From CAWCUU01 sp963798855 (GTDB taxonomy: Bacteria > Gemmatimonadota > Gemmatimonadetes > Longimicrobiales > RSA9): 64,000 nt of DNA. Below the pieces are notes generated by a model. That model searched no databases, was not told where the DNA came from, and was given only the letters and a program-made list of their open reading frames with translations. Below are positions 1-8,618 of the stretch, in pieces; positions within the stretch are counted from its first letter, which is position 1, and every line of letters begins with the position of its first letter. The stretch spans positions 992,001 through 1,056,000 of the forward strand of contig CAWCUU010000002.1 of the NCBI GenBank assembly GCA_963798855.1, read 5' to 3'. A program made the position numbers and the translations under genes.

Positions 1-530
1 GCGTGGTCGTCGTGGAGCCGCAGGCGTTCCAGGAATTCATTACGCAGGTCAGCACCGGCCAGGCACCCACCGCGGCAGGGCCCGCTCCAGTGCAGGCGGG
101 CGTGCTCCCCGCGGCCGGGGCCGGCGCAGCGCCGTCCGGCCAGGGACCGGCGCAGCCGGATACGGCCGCGGCCGCTGCTCAGGCCGCTGCCCCGGCGAGG
201 CCCGGCGCTCCGCAGGAGGGGACGCCGGAGCGCCAGGGCTATGACGTCTTCATGTCGCACGCGTGCGTGGCCTGCCACCGAATCGCGGGCACGTCGGCGC
301 CCGGCCTGATCGGGCCGGACCTGACGAAGATCGGCGCGCGCTGGGCGATCGGCGCCGGCACGCTGCCGAACACGCCGGACAACATCACGCGCTGGATCAT
401 GAACCCCCAGGCGATCAAGCCGGGCGCGATGATGCCGGGTGCGAACGTGCCGGGAGGCGGTATCCCGGCGACAGGGCTGACCGAGGAGCAGGCCCGCCAG
501 ATCGCGGCGTACCTGTCGAGCCTCAAGTAG
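1..530 (+). CDS. ctaC: cytochrome c oxidase subunit II, C-terminal part with fused cytochrome c domain (5' truncated)
   Basis: This is the end of a gene that begins before the window. The visible 175 residues open with a segment typical of the end of the CuA domain, continue through an Ala/Pro-rich linker of about 50 residues, and finish in a class I cytochrome c domain. The heme-binding motif CVACH lies at about visible residues 88-92, and a Met-Met pair in the KPGAMMPG stretch supplies the likely axial ligand. Such fusions define caa3-type terminal oxidases, in which the fused cytochrome c passes electrons to CuA on the periplasmic side. The ctaD, ctaE, ctaF and ctaG genes follow on the same strand, which confirms the assignment. 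The true start and the CuA ligands cannot be seen. Confidence 0.93.
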   Translation, partial: VVVVEPQAFQEFITQVSTGQAPTAAGPAPVQAGVLPAAGAGAAPSGQGPAQPDTAAAAAQAAAPARPGAPQEGTPERQGYDVFMSHACVACHRIAGTSAPGLIGPDLTKIGARWAIGAGTLPNTPDNITRWIMNPQAIKPGAMMPGANVPGGGIPATGLTEEQARQIAAYLSSLK

Positions 531-553
531 CGTAACCAGCTCCAACGGGAACA

Positions 554-2362
554 ATGGCGACAGCGGAAGCAACCGTCACCCGGGCGCCCGCGCGATCGGG
601 GATCTGGGACTGGATCACCACGATCGACCACAAGAAGATCGGCGTGCTCTACGCCTCCACAGCGCTGATCTTCATGATGGCCGGCGGGCTCGAGGCGCTC
701 CTCATCCGGCTGCAGCTCGCGCAGCCGGACGGCAAGCTGCTCAGCCCGGAGCTCTACAACCAGATCTTCACGATGCACGGCACGACCATGGTCTTTCTGG
801 TCGGGATGCCGTTGGCCGTGGCGTTCTTCAACTACGTGGTTCCGCTGCAGATCGGTGCGCGAGACGTCGCGTTCCCCCGCCTCAACGCGCTCTCCTACTG
901 GGTCTTCCTGTTCGGCGGGATCTTCATGAACGTGAGCTGGCTGTTCGGCGCGGCGCCGAACGGCGGCTGGTTCGGCTACACGCCGCTCACGGGACCGCAA
1001 TACTCCACCGGGCTCAACATCGACTTCTGGGTCCTCGGCCTGCAGACCCTGGGCGTCGCGTCCATCATGGGCGGCGTGAACTTCATCACAACGATCATCA
1101 ATCTGCGCGCGCCCGGCATGAAGATGATGCGCATGCCCCTCTTCACGTGGATGGCCTTCGTGACGAGCTTCCTGCTCATCACGGCTCTGCCGGTGCTGGC
1201 CGTCGCGCTGTTCTTCCAGACGTTCGACCACTTCTGGGGCACGAACTTCTACATCACCTCCGCGGGCGGCGAGGCGTTCCTCTGGCAGCACCTCTTCTGG
1301 CTGTTCGGCCACCCCGAGGTCTACATCCTGATCCTGCCGGGCTTCGGCGTGATCAGCGACGTGTTGCCGGTCTTCTCCCGCAAGCCGCTGTTCGGCTACG
1401 CACTGGTCGTGTACTCCGGCATCCTGATCGGCTTCATCAGCTGGGGCGTGTGGGCCCACCACATGTTCGCGACGGGGATGGGGCCGATCGCCGACTCGTT
1501 CTTCGCCGTCTCCACGATGATCATCGCGATCCCGACGGGCGTGAAGATCTTCAACTGGCTCGCGACGATGTGGGGCGGGCGGATCTGGTTCACGACCGCG
1601 ATGAAGTTCAGCATCGGCGCGATCGCGCTGTTCACGATCGGCGGCATCTCCGGCGTCTGGCACGCCTCACCGCCGCTCGACCTGCAGCAGACCGACACCT
1701 ACTTCGTCGTCGCCCACTTCCACTACGTGTTGGTGGGCGGACTGATCATGGCGCTCTTCTCCGGCTTCTACTTCTGGTATCCGAAGCTGACCGGGCGCTT
1801 CATGAGCGAGAAGCTGGGCAGCTGGCATTTCTGGCTGTTCTTCATCGGCATGAACACGACGTTCTTCATCATGCACTTCGCCGGCCTGCTCGGGATGCCC
1901 CGCCGCATCTACACGTATTCGCCCGAGCTCGGCGTCGGCACGCTGAACATGCTGGAGACGATCGGCGCGTTCATCCAGGCGCTGGCGGTGCTGATCTTCG
2001 CGTGGAACCTCGTGCGCAGCTGGAAGCGCGGAGAGCCCGCGGGCGACAACCCATGGAACGCGCACACGCTCGAGTGGGCGACGACCTCGCCGCCGCCCGT
2101 CCACAACTTCGCGGCGCTGCCGCATGTGCACAGCCGCGAGCCGATGTGGGACGAGCGCGACGCGGTGGTCGCGGCCGCGCAGAAGCCGCTCGATCGGCCG
2201 GTGGAGATGCCCGCGCCGTCGTACTGGCCGATCCTTACGGCCGCGGGTATCGCGACGACGTTCATCCTGTTCATGACCCACCTGTGGTGGGCGCCGCTGA
2301 TCGGACTGGGCATCACTGCGCTCATGGTCATGAACTGGGCCTACGAGCCGCAGTTCCGGTGA
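554..2362 (+). CDS. ctaD: cytochrome c oxidase subunit I (caa3 type)
   Basis: This is the catalytic heme-copper subunit of the terminal oxidase, an integral inner-membrane protein of 602 residues that reduces O2 and pumps protons. Heme and CuB ligands are visible: His75 in MHGTTM, His253 in GHPEVY, His302-His303 in AHHMF, and His388/His390 in AHFHYV. Asp104, Glu255 in GHPEVY and Lys331 in PTGVK match the D- and K-channel residues of A1-type oxidases. The C-terminus carries an extra hydrophobic segment (about 555-602) beyond the classical 12 helices, as is common in caa3 forms. The ATG start lies 23 bases after the ctaC stop. Confidence 0.97.
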   Translation: MATAEATVTRAPARSGIWDWITTIDHKKIGVLYASTALIFMMAGGLEALLIRLQLAQPDGKLLSPELYNQIFTMHGTTMVFLVGMPLAVAFFNYVVPLQIGARDVAFPRLNALSYWVFLFGGIFMNVSWLFGAAPNGGWFGYTPLTGPQYSTGLNIDFWVLGLQTLGVASIMGGVNFITTIINLRAPGMKMMRMPLFTWMAFVTSFLLITALPVLAVALFFQTFDHFWGTNFYITSAGGEAFLWQHLFWLFGHPEVYILILPGFGVISDVLPVFSRKPLFGYALVVYSGILIGFISWGVWAHHMFATGMGPIADSFFAVSTMIIAIPTGVKIFNWLATMWGGRIWFTTAMKFSIGAIALFTIGGISGVWHASPPLDLQQTDTYFVVAHFHYVLVGGLIMALFSGFYFWYPKLTGRFMSEKLGSWHFWLFFIGMNTTFFIMHFAGLLGMPRRIYTYSPELGVGTLNMLETIGAFIQALAVLIFAWNLVRSWKRGEPAGDNPWNAHTLEWATTSPPPVHNFAALPHVHSREPMWDERDAVVAAAQKPLDRPVEMPAPSYWPILTAAGIATTFILFMTHLWWAPLIGLGITALMVMNWAYEPQFR

Positions 2363-2399
2363 GCGGGCTGCGGGCGGTACGGAATCGACGGGAGGAGAA

Positions 2400-3017
2400 T
2401 TGAGCGACGCGGCCGTCGTCCACGCGGACGACCACCACTATACGTCCACGGGGCTGCCGACCTGGAAGCTCGGCTTCTGGACCTTCATCGGGTCCGAGTG
2501 CCTGTTCTTCGGCTCGCTGATCGCGACGTACATGGTCTATCGGGGCCGCAGCGTGGTCGGGCCGTTCCCCCACGCGATCAACGGGCACCCGGGCATCCTG
2601 AACATCCCGCTGACGTCGATCAGCACGTTCGACCTGCTGATGAGCTCGCTGGCGATGGTGCTCGCCCTGGACGCAGTACAGCGGGACAGGCGCCGCGCCG
2701 CGCTGTTCTGGATCATGGCCGTGGTCGTACTCGGCGCCACGTTCCTGGGCTTCCAGTCGTACGAGTTCACCCACTTCTACCACGAGGGCGCGTCGCTACA
2801 GAAGAACCTGTTCGGCTCGACGTTCTTCGTGCTGACGGGGTTCCACGGCGCCCACGTGACAGTGGGCGTGATGTGGCTGCTGGCGCTGTGGTTCGACACG
2901 CTGCGTGGCCGGATCCGGCCGGAGAACTCGCTGCGGGTCGAGATCGCCGGACTCTACTGGCACTTCGTCGACGTGGTGTGGATCGCGATCTTCACGCTCA
3001 TCTACCTGATCTCTTAG
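2400..3017 (+). CDS. ctaE: cytochrome c oxidase subunit III
   Basis: This membrane subunit stabilises the oxidase core and proton uptake. It has 205 residues, the short five-helix form rather than the seven-helix form. Family signatures are visible: SECLFFGSL near the first helix, GFHGAHVTVG in the middle, and YWHFVDVVWIAIF at the end. The start is TTG, chosen because a strong GGAGGAG lies just upstream at 2391-2397 and the product then opens with MSDAAVV. It lies between ctaD and ctaF in one operon. Confidence 0.94.
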   Translation: MSDAAVVHADDHHYTSTGLPTWKLGFWTFIGSECLFFGSLIATYMVYRGRSVVGPFPHAINGHPGILNIPLTSISTFDLLMSSLAMVLALDAVQRDRRRAALFWIMAVVVLGATFLGFQSYEFTHFYHEGASLQKNLFGSTFFVLTGFHGAHVTVGVMWLLALWFDTLRGRIRPENSLRVEIAGLYWHFVDVVWIAIFTLIYLIS

Positions 3018-3027
3018 GAGAAGCACG

Positions 3028-3369
3028 ATGACGGCCGCCGAACACGATGCGCGCGCGATGGAGGAGGCGCACTCCGCCCACGCACACCCGAGCGCCAGGT
3101 TCTACGTGATCGTCGGCGCGATCCTGACGGCGATCACGGCGGTAGAGGTCGCGGTCTTCTACATCTCAGCGCTTCACAGCGTGATGGTGCCGATCCTCGT
3201 CACGCTGTCCGCCGTCAAGTTCACGATGGTGGTGATGTTCTACATGCACCTCCGCTTCGACCACAACCTGTTCAGCGGCGTCTTCGTCGCGCCGCTGATC
3301 CTCGGGATCACCATCGTGGTCTCGCTGATCCTGCTCTTCCGGGTCCTGCCCTACCTGGTGCAGAGCTGA
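3028..3369 (+). CDS. ctaF: cytochrome c oxidase subunit IV (small membrane subunit)
   Basis: This 113-residue protein has a His-containing N-terminal tail and three hydrophobic helices, about residues 25-47, 50-73 and 82-108. Size, topology and position between subunit III and the ctaG assembly gene match the prokaryotic subunit IV (COX4_pro) family. The stretch VKFTMVVMFYMHLRF is characteristic of that family. It is an accessory subunit of the oxidase with no catalytic residues. The Shine-Dalgarno sequence AGGAG overlaps the ctaE stop region. Confidence 0.88.
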   Translation: MTAAEHDARAMEEAHSAHAHPSARFYVIVGAILTAITAVEVAVFYISALHSVMVPILVTLSAVKFTMVVMFYMHLRFDHNLFSGVFVAPLILGITIVVSLILLFRVLPYLVQS

Positions 3370-3376
3370 GCATCGC

Positions 3377-4393
3377 ATGACGGGTGTCCCCTTGGCGGCG
3401 CTCGCGCTGCTGCACGGAGAGGCGCCCGGCACCTTCTCCTGGACCAGTTGGGAGCTCCACCCGTCCGTCCTGATCGGCGATCTCGCGCTCGTCGCGCTGT
3501 ACCTCTGGGCGATCGGGCCCCTACGCCGCCGGCGCGGCTGGGCAAGCCGCGTCGATCCCTGGCAGGTCGTGTCCTTCCTGGCCGGCGTCGCGTTCATGTT
3601 CGTCGCGCTGAACGGCCCGCTCCACGACCTCAGCGATTACTTCCTGTTCAGCGGCCACATGGTGCAGCACATGCTGCTCATGATGATCATGCCGCCGCTG
3701 CTGCTGCTGGGCCTGCCCGACTGGCTGCTGCGACCGCTGCTGCTGCGGCGCGGGATCGAGCCGATCGCCCGCGCCCTGACGCACCCTGCGACCGCCTTCG
3801 TCGTCTACAACGCCGTCTTCATCGGCTGGCATTTTCCTTCCGCGTACAACTACGCGCTCGAGCATCACGGCGCGCACATCGTCGAGCACCTGATGTTCAT
3901 GGCGTCCGCGGTGCTCATGTGGTGGCCGATCGTGGCGCCGCTGCCGGAGCTGTCGAAGCTGGCGCCGCTGCTGAAGATGCTCTACGTGTTCGTGTTCGGG
4001 CTGCCGATGTCCGTCGTGGCCGCGATCTTCTCCTTCTCGGACCACTCGATGCTGCCGTGGTACGCGAGCGCGCCGCGGCTCTTCGGCCTGACCCCGCTCT
4101 CCGACCAGCAGCTCGGCGGCGTCATCATGTGGGTCCCCGGCATGCTGATCTACTGGACGGCGGTGACGATCCTGTTCCTCCGCTACTCGTCGCGCGAGGA
4201 GCGTGGCGAGAGCCATGGCAGGCCAGGCGACGGCGAAGGCAAGGGCTGGGGCGAGGAGGGTCAGGGAGAGGGGGAGGGGGATGGCGGGAGCAGGTCGCCG
4301 TACGGGCCGCATCCGGTGCCGACGGGCGGGGGGCTCGGGCTCGAGCCGGACACGGGGCGCACCCACGGCGCCGAGCTCGTCACGGCCGGCTGA
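3377..4393 (+). CDS. ctaG: caa3 oxidase assembly factor CtaG
   Basis: This polytopic membrane protein of the Caa3_CtaG family is implicated in maturation, probably CuB insertion, of caa3-type oxidases. Visible family features are the histidine-rich helix GHMVQHMLLM near residue 95, WHFPSAYNYAL near 155, and HHGAHIVEHLMFM near 170. Several hydrophobic segments span residues 30-270. The last 65 or so residues are hydrophilic, Gly/Glu-rich and not part of the family core. They arise from a G-run tract (4241-4285) that reads as GEGEGDGG. The gene closes the oxidase operon, 7 bases after ctaF. Confidence 0.9.
   Translation: MTGVPLAALALLHGEAPGTFSWTSWELHPSVLIGDLALVALYLWAIGPLRRRRGWASRVDPWQVVSFLAGVAFMFVALNGPLHDLSDYFLFSGHMVQHMLLMMIMPPLLLLGLPDWLLRPLLLRRGIEPIARALTHPATAFVVYNAVFIGWHFPSAYNYALEHHGAHIVEHLMFMASAVLMWWPIVAPLPELSKLAPLLKMLYVFVFGLPMSVVAAIFSFSDHSMLPWYASAPRLFGLTPLSDQQLGGVIMWVPGMLIYWTAVTILFLRYSSREERGESHGRPGDGEGKGWGEEGQGEGEGDGGSRSPYGPHPVPTGGGLGLEPDTGRTHGAELVTAG
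4241..4285 (+). repeat. G-run tract (quadruplex-prone) inside the 3' end of ctaG
   Basis: The coding strand carries at least five runs of three or more G separated by one to five bases, so the ctaG mRNA end could form a G-quadruplex. It shares the core AGGGC and GGGCGAGG with tracts at the ends of other genes in this window (44890-44953, 52340-52392 and the last 20 bases). No function is demonstrated. Confidence 0.6.
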
Positions 4394-4432
4394 ATCGCGC
4401 CGGATGCACCGGCGCAGCTACCCGGATCCGAC

Positions 4433-5152
4433 GTGCAGCGCGAACACCATCGCTGGCACAGCCCGTCCCTCGGTCGAGAGATGGAGCTGCTGCTGTTCGG
4501 CCGGTCCGGCGCTCGACTGCTGGTCTTCCCGACTTCGCAGGGCCGCTTCTTCGAGTGGGAGGACCGCGGCATGGTCACGGCGCTGCACCACCATCTCGAG
4601 CGCGGCTGGATCCAGCTCTGCTGCGTCGACAGCGTGGATGCCGAAACCTGGTACGCGCGCGATCTCCCTGCTGACGAGCGGGCCCGGCGTCACGTTCGCT
4701 ACGAGCGCTACATCCTCGACGAGGTGATCCCGCTCACCTGGAGCAAGAACCCGAACCCCTACCTGATCCTCTCCGGTGCGAGCTTCGGAGCCTACCACGC
4801 CGTGAACCTCGCCTTCCGGCATCCCGGCGCTGCCAGTCGCGTGATCGGGCTCAGCGGCATGTACGACATCAAGCGGCTGCTCCGCGGGCAGGGCGGCGAC
4901 GACGTCTACTACAACGATCCCTCGCACTTCATGATCCACGAGCAGGACGCCGGTCGAATCGAGGCGCTGAAGCGGCTCGACATCATCCTGGCGATCGGGT
5001 GCGATGATCCGAACCGCGCCGACAACGAGCATCTTTCGGGCGCGTTGTGGAGCAAAGGAATCTGGCACGCGCTGCGGCTGTGGGACGGCTGGTGTCACGA
5101 CTGGCCGTGGTGGCGCGAGATGATCGTGCGTTACGTGGACGGCGCGGCCTGA
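4433..5152 (+). CDS. alpha/beta-hydrolase fold esterase (COG4947-like)
   Basis: This 239-residue protein has no signal peptide. The nucleophile elbow GASFGA places Ser117 as the catalytic serine, with Asp191 or Asp192 and His222 (in CHDWPWW) as likely acid and base. The fold and motif resemble the small esterases often found beside ATP-grasp ligases, so it may hydrolyse or transacylate the product of the next genes; the substrate is unknown. The start is GTG, since the upstream ATG at 4404 is in another frame. It opens a five-gene same-strand block (4433-9413) and lies 20 bases before the first ATP-grasp gene. Confidence 0.75.
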   Translation: MQREHHRWHSPSLGREMELLLFGRSGARLLVFPTSQGRFFEWEDRGMVTALHHHLERGWIQLCCVDSVDAETWYARDLPADERARRHVRYERYILDEVIPLTWSKNPNPYLILSGASFGAYHAVNLAFRHPGAASRVIGLSGMYDIKRLLRGQGGDDVYYNDPSHFMIHEQDAGRIEALKRLDIILAIGCDDPNRADNEHLSGALWSKGIWHALRLWDGWCHDWPWWREMIVRYVDGAA

Positions 5153-5172
5153 CCGCCATGAAGGGGGACCGG

Positions 5173-6105
5173 ATGCCGAAGAAGGTCGGGCTGCTCGTTG
5201 GCCGCGAGTGGTCGTTCCCTCCGCGCTTCATCGAGGAGGTGAACGGCCGCGATGCGGGAGTGGTCGCGGAGTACGTGAAGCTGGGCGGCGCGCGCATGGA
5301 CGACGCGGTCGAATATGCCGTCCTGATCGACCGCATCTCGCACGAGGTGCCGTACTACCGCAGCTGGCTGAAGCACGCGGTGCTCGAGGGAGCGACGGTC
5401 GTGAACAATCCGTTCATGTGGACGGCGGACGACAAGTTCTTCGGCGCGTCGCTCGCGTCGAAGCTCGGCATCGCCAGCCCGAAGACGGTCGCGTTGCCGA
5501 ACAAGGAGTACGTGCCCGGCATCGTCCCCGACGAGAGCCTGCGCAACCTCAGCTATCCGCTCGACTGGGACTCGCTGCTGGATTGGGTGGGCCTGCCGTG
5601 CATTCTGAAGGACGCGCACGGCGGCGGCTGGAAGGAGGTGTACGTCTGCCGCAGCAAGCGGGAGCTGCTCGAGGCGTACGACCGCTCGGGTCGCCTGCAG
5701 ATGATCATGCAGGAGTTCATCGAGTGGGATCACTTCGTGCGTTGCATCTGCCTCGGGCGGGAGCACGTGCTCCCGATCAAGTACGATCCGCGCGAGCGAC
5801 GCTACCTCGTGGAGCACGAGCATATGTCGCCGGAGCTCGGCCACCACGTCGTCTCGGACTCCCTCAAGCTGGTGCGCGCCCTGGGCTACGACATGAACTC
5901 GATGGAGTGGGCGATCCGCGATGGCGTCCCCTACGCGATCGACTTCATGAACCCGGCGCCCGACATGGACATCAACTCGTTGACGCCTCACTACTTCGAA
6001 TGGGTGGTGAAGCACATGGCGGACATGGCGATCGCGCTGGCGCTCGAGCCGCGGCCCCAGCTCGGCGAGCTGGCGTGGAGCCGTCTCTTCGGCGCGGAGA
6101 TGTAG
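5173..6105 (+). CDS. ATP-grasp domain ligase (RimK/glutathione-synthetase-like)
   Basis: This 310-residue protein is probably a cytoplasmic carboxylate-amine ligase that activates a carboxylate as an acyl phosphate with ATP. Visible ATP-grasp elements are a central Lys with a glycine loop (ILKDAHGGGW, about residues 147-156), the MQEFIEWDHF strand that contacts the adenine, and IDFMNPAPD near residue 262 as the Mg-binding end. The start at 5173 is preferred over 5158 because AGGGGG precedes it at a suitable distance. It is 4 bases upstream of a second, circularly permuted ATP-grasp gene. Substrates are unknown; the context points to a peptide or amino-acid conjugate. Confidence 0.8.
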   Translation: MPKKVGLLVGREWSFPPRFIEEVNGRDAGVVAEYVKLGGARMDDAVEYAVLIDRISHEVPYYRSWLKHAVLEGATVVNNPFMWTADDKFFGASLASKLGIASPKTVALPNKEYVPGIVPDESLRNLSYPLDWDSLLDWVGLPCILKDAHGGGWKEVYVCRSKRELLEAYDRSGRLQMIMQEFIEWDHFVRCICLGREHVLPIKYDPRERRYLVEHEHMSPELGHHVVSDSLKLVRALGYDMNSMEWAIRDGVPYAIDFMNPAPDMDINSLTPHYFEWVVKHMADMAIALALEPRPQLGELAWSRLFGAEM

Positions 6106-6109
6106 GCTC

Positions 6110-7465
6110 GTGTCGCTGGCGGGCGCGATCGAGCGCTACCACGAGCTGCTGGCGGACGGCGAGGCCGAGGCGTCGGCGTGGCAGATGCAGGACCAGCTCC
6201 GCCGCCGCGGCCTGTACTTCGGCGATCGGCCGCTGTGCAGCGTGCTGCGGCCCCGCTTCCTGACGCCGCAGCAGTACGCATTCCTGCAGTCCCGAGTCGC
6301 CGTGCTGCTCGGAGCACTGGCGCGGGTGCACGCGCGCGCGATCGCGGTGCCGGAGTTCCGCCGCCAGCTGCGGCTGGAGGAGTGGGAGGAGTCGCTGCTC
6401 GCGGATGACCCCGGCTTCGACGAGCCGAGCCCGGTCTCCCGGCTGGACGCCTTCTTCACTCCGGAGCGCGGCGGGCTGCGCTTCACGGAGTACAACGCCG
6501 AGACGCCCGCGGCCGCGGCGTACACGGACGTGCTCGCGCAGGTGTTCTACGGCCTGCCCGTGATGCGGGAGTTCCTGCGCGAATACGAAGTTCGCTCCTT
6601 CCCGGCCCGGCACCACGTGATGCACGCGCTGCTGTCGGCGTGGGAGCAGTTTTCGGGCGGAGCGCGCTCCCGGCCGCGACTGGCGATCCTCGACTGGCGG
6701 GAAGTGCCGACCTACAGCGAGTTCGTGATCAGCGCGGAGTACCTGCGCTCGCAAGGGCTCGAGTGCACGATCGCGGATCCGCGCGAGGTCGAGTACTCGG
6801 GCGGGCGGCTGCGCGCTGGCGACTTCGAGATCGACATGATCTACAAGCGCGTGCTGATCAACGAACTGATCGAGCGAGGTGGGCTCGATCACCCCGTGGT
6901 CCGCGCGGTGCGCGAGCGGGCGGTATGCATGGTCAACCCTTTCCACTGCAAGCCGCTGCACAAGAAGGCGGCTCTCGCGGTGATGAGTGACGAGCGCAAC
7001 GCGGCGATGTTCACCGAGACGGAGCGCGAGGTGATCGGCGCGCACATCCCGTGGACGCGCGTCGTCGAGGAGCGGGTCACGGAGATCGATGGCGACGAGG
7101 TGGACCTGTTGCCGTTCCTGGAATCGAGCCGCGAGCGGATCGTGCTGAAGCCGAACGACGACTACGGCGGCAAGGGCATCGTGCTGGGCTGGGAGGCGAC
7201 GCCGGAGGAGTGGTCCGCGGCGCTGCGGCAGGCGCTGGCCCGCCCGACGGTCGCGCAGGAGCGGGTCGCGATTCCGACGGAGCCGTACCCCCTCCTCGTG
7301 GACGGTCGGCTGCGGATCGAGGAGCGCATCCTTGACACCGCGCCGTTCGTCTTCCACGGCACCTACATGGAGGGCGTGCTGACGCGCCTCTCGACGGAAT
7401 CCCTCGTGAACGTGACAGCGGGCGGTGGATCGAGCCTCGCGACCTTCGTCGTCGAGGCCCGCTGA
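6110..7465 (+). CDS. circularly permuted ATP-grasp protein
   Basis: This 451-residue protein resembles circularly permuted ATP-grasp ligases (COG2308-like), in which the nucleotide-binding lobes occur in swapped order. Visible elements are FTEYNAETP near residue 125, IDMIYKRVLINELIE near 243, NPFHCKPLHKKA near 275, and the ATP loop VLKPNDDYGGKG near 345. These proteins are thought to form amide bonds, usually beside other ligases or transglutaminase-like genes. The start is GTG at 6110, right after the previous stop, so the two are probably coupled. The specific reaction cannot be read from sequence. Confidence 0.78.
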   Translation: MSLAGAIERYHELLADGEAEASAWQMQDQLRRRGLYFGDRPLCSVLRPRFLTPQQYAFLQSRVAVLLGALARVHARAIAVPEFRRQLRLEEWEESLLADDPGFDEPSPVSRLDAFFTPERGGLRFTEYNAETPAAAAYTDVLAQVFYGLPVMREFLREYEVRSFPARHHVMHALLSAWEQFSGGARSRPRLAILDWREVPTYSEFVISAEYLRSQGLECTIADPREVEYSGGRLRAGDFEIDMIYKRVLINELIERGGLDHPVVRAVRERAVCMVNPFHCKPLHKKAALAVMSDERNAAMFTETEREVIGAHIPWTRVVEERVTEIDGDEVDLLPFLESSRERIVLKPNDDYGGKGIVLGWEATPEEWSAALRQALARPTVAQERVAIPTEPYPLLVDGRLRIEERILDTAPFVFHGTYMEGVLTRLSTESLVNVTAGGGSSLATFVVEAR

Positions 7466-7481
7466 GCCGAGGAGGTGGATG

Positions 7482-8591
7482 ATGCAGGCGCCTTCGCTGA
7501 CGCTCGGGATCGAGGAGGAGTACCAGATCATCGATCCCGAAAGCCGCGAGCTGCGCTCCTACATCACGGAGATCCTGCATGAGGACCACGTGGTGATGGG
7601 CGAGGTGAAGCCGGAGCTGCACCAATCCATCGTGGAGGTGGGCTCGACGGTGTGCAAGACGCCGGCGGAGGTGCGTGGCGAGCTGCGCCGGCTGCGCGGC
7701 ATCATCGCGAAGCTCGCGGCGAAGAAGGGGCTGCGCATGGTCGCCGCGGCGACGCACCCGTTCTCCTCCTGGCTGGACCAGGAGATCACGCCGCTGGAGC
7801 GCTACATCGGCGTGAAGGAGGACATGCAGGAGCTGGCGCAGCAGCTGCTGATCTTCGGCACGCACGTGCACGTCGGCATCGAGGACCGCGAGTTCCTGAT
7901 CGACGCGATGAACGTGTCACGCTACTTCATCCCGCACCTGCTCTGCCTGACGACGAGCTCGCCCTTCTGGATGGGGCGCAACACGGGACTCAAGTCGTAC
8001 CGCAGCGTGGTGTTCCGCAACTTCCCGCGCACGGGCATCCCGCGGGTCATGCGCTCGTGGGCGGACTTCGATTACCTGCAGCGCAAGCTCGTCGCGACGG
8101 GCAGCATCGATGACGGCTCGAGGATCTACTGGGATGTGCGCCCGCACCACCACTTCCCGACGCTCGAGTTCCGCTTCGCGGACGTGTGCACGCGCATCGA
8201 GGAGGCGGTCTGTCTCGCCGCGCTGCTGCAGGCGATCGTCGCGAAGCTGTGGAAGCTGCGCCGCGACAACATGACCTTTCGGGTGTATCCCTCGGAGCTG
8301 ATCGAGGAGAACAAGTGGCGGGCCGTGCGTTACGGGCTGGACGGCCGGCTCATCGATTTCGGCAGCGAGCGCGAGAAGCCGGCACGCGAGCTGATCCGCG
8401 AGCTGATCGAGTGGTTCATCGGCGACGTCGTCGACGAGCTCGGCAGCCGCGCCGAGGTGGAGTACGCGTACACGATCCTCGAGGGCGGCGCGAGCGCCGA
8501 CCGGCAGCTCGCGACGTTCCGCGAAACCGGCGAGCTGACCGCCGTGGTGGACCGCCTCGCCCGGGAGACGTTCGAGGGCGTGGGAGAGTAG
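7482..8591 (+). CDS. carboxylate-amine ligase of the GCS2 family (YbdK-like)
   Basis: This 369-residue protein has the length and motifs of the glutamate-cysteine ligase 2 family (COG2170; E. coli YbdK is about 372). Visible elements are GIEEEYQIID at the N-terminus, FGTHVHVGI near residue 125, and LEFRFADVCTR near 228. The family joins the gamma-carboxyl of glutamate to an amine, and YbdK has weak gamma-glutamylcysteine ligase activity. The start at 7482 is spaced 6 bases from GAGGAGG (7469-7475); ATG 7479 is the alternative. Two ATP-grasp genes upstream and a gamma-glutamyl hydrolase downstream suggest a shared gamma-glutamyl-type product. Confidence 0.87.
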   Translation: MQAPSLTLGIEEEYQIIDPESRELRSYITEILHEDHVVMGEVKPELHQSIVEVGSTVCKTPAEVRGELRRLRGIIAKLAAKKGLRMVAAATHPFSSWLDQEITPLERYIGVKEDMQELAQQLLIFGTHVHVGIEDREFLIDAMNVSRYFIPHLLCLTTSSPFWMGRNTGLKSYRSVVFRNFPRTGIPRVMRSWADFDYLQRKLVATGSIDDGSRIYWDVRPHHHFPTLEFRFADVCTRIEEAVCLAALLQAIVAKLWKLRRDNMTFRVYPSELIEENKWRAVRYGLDGRLIDFGSEREKPARELIRELIEWFIGDVVDELGSRAEVEYAYTILEGGASADRQLATFRETGELTAVVDRLARETFEGVGE

Positions 8592-8618
8592 CGGCTTTTC
8601 CGGGACCTATGAACTTCG

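Noticed and set aside
239..1663. Long minus-strand frames opposite ctaC and ctaD, and similar frames opposite most genes
   Set aside because: Arg/Asp/Glu-biased products typical of GC-rich antisense frames; the plus-strand genes are clear.
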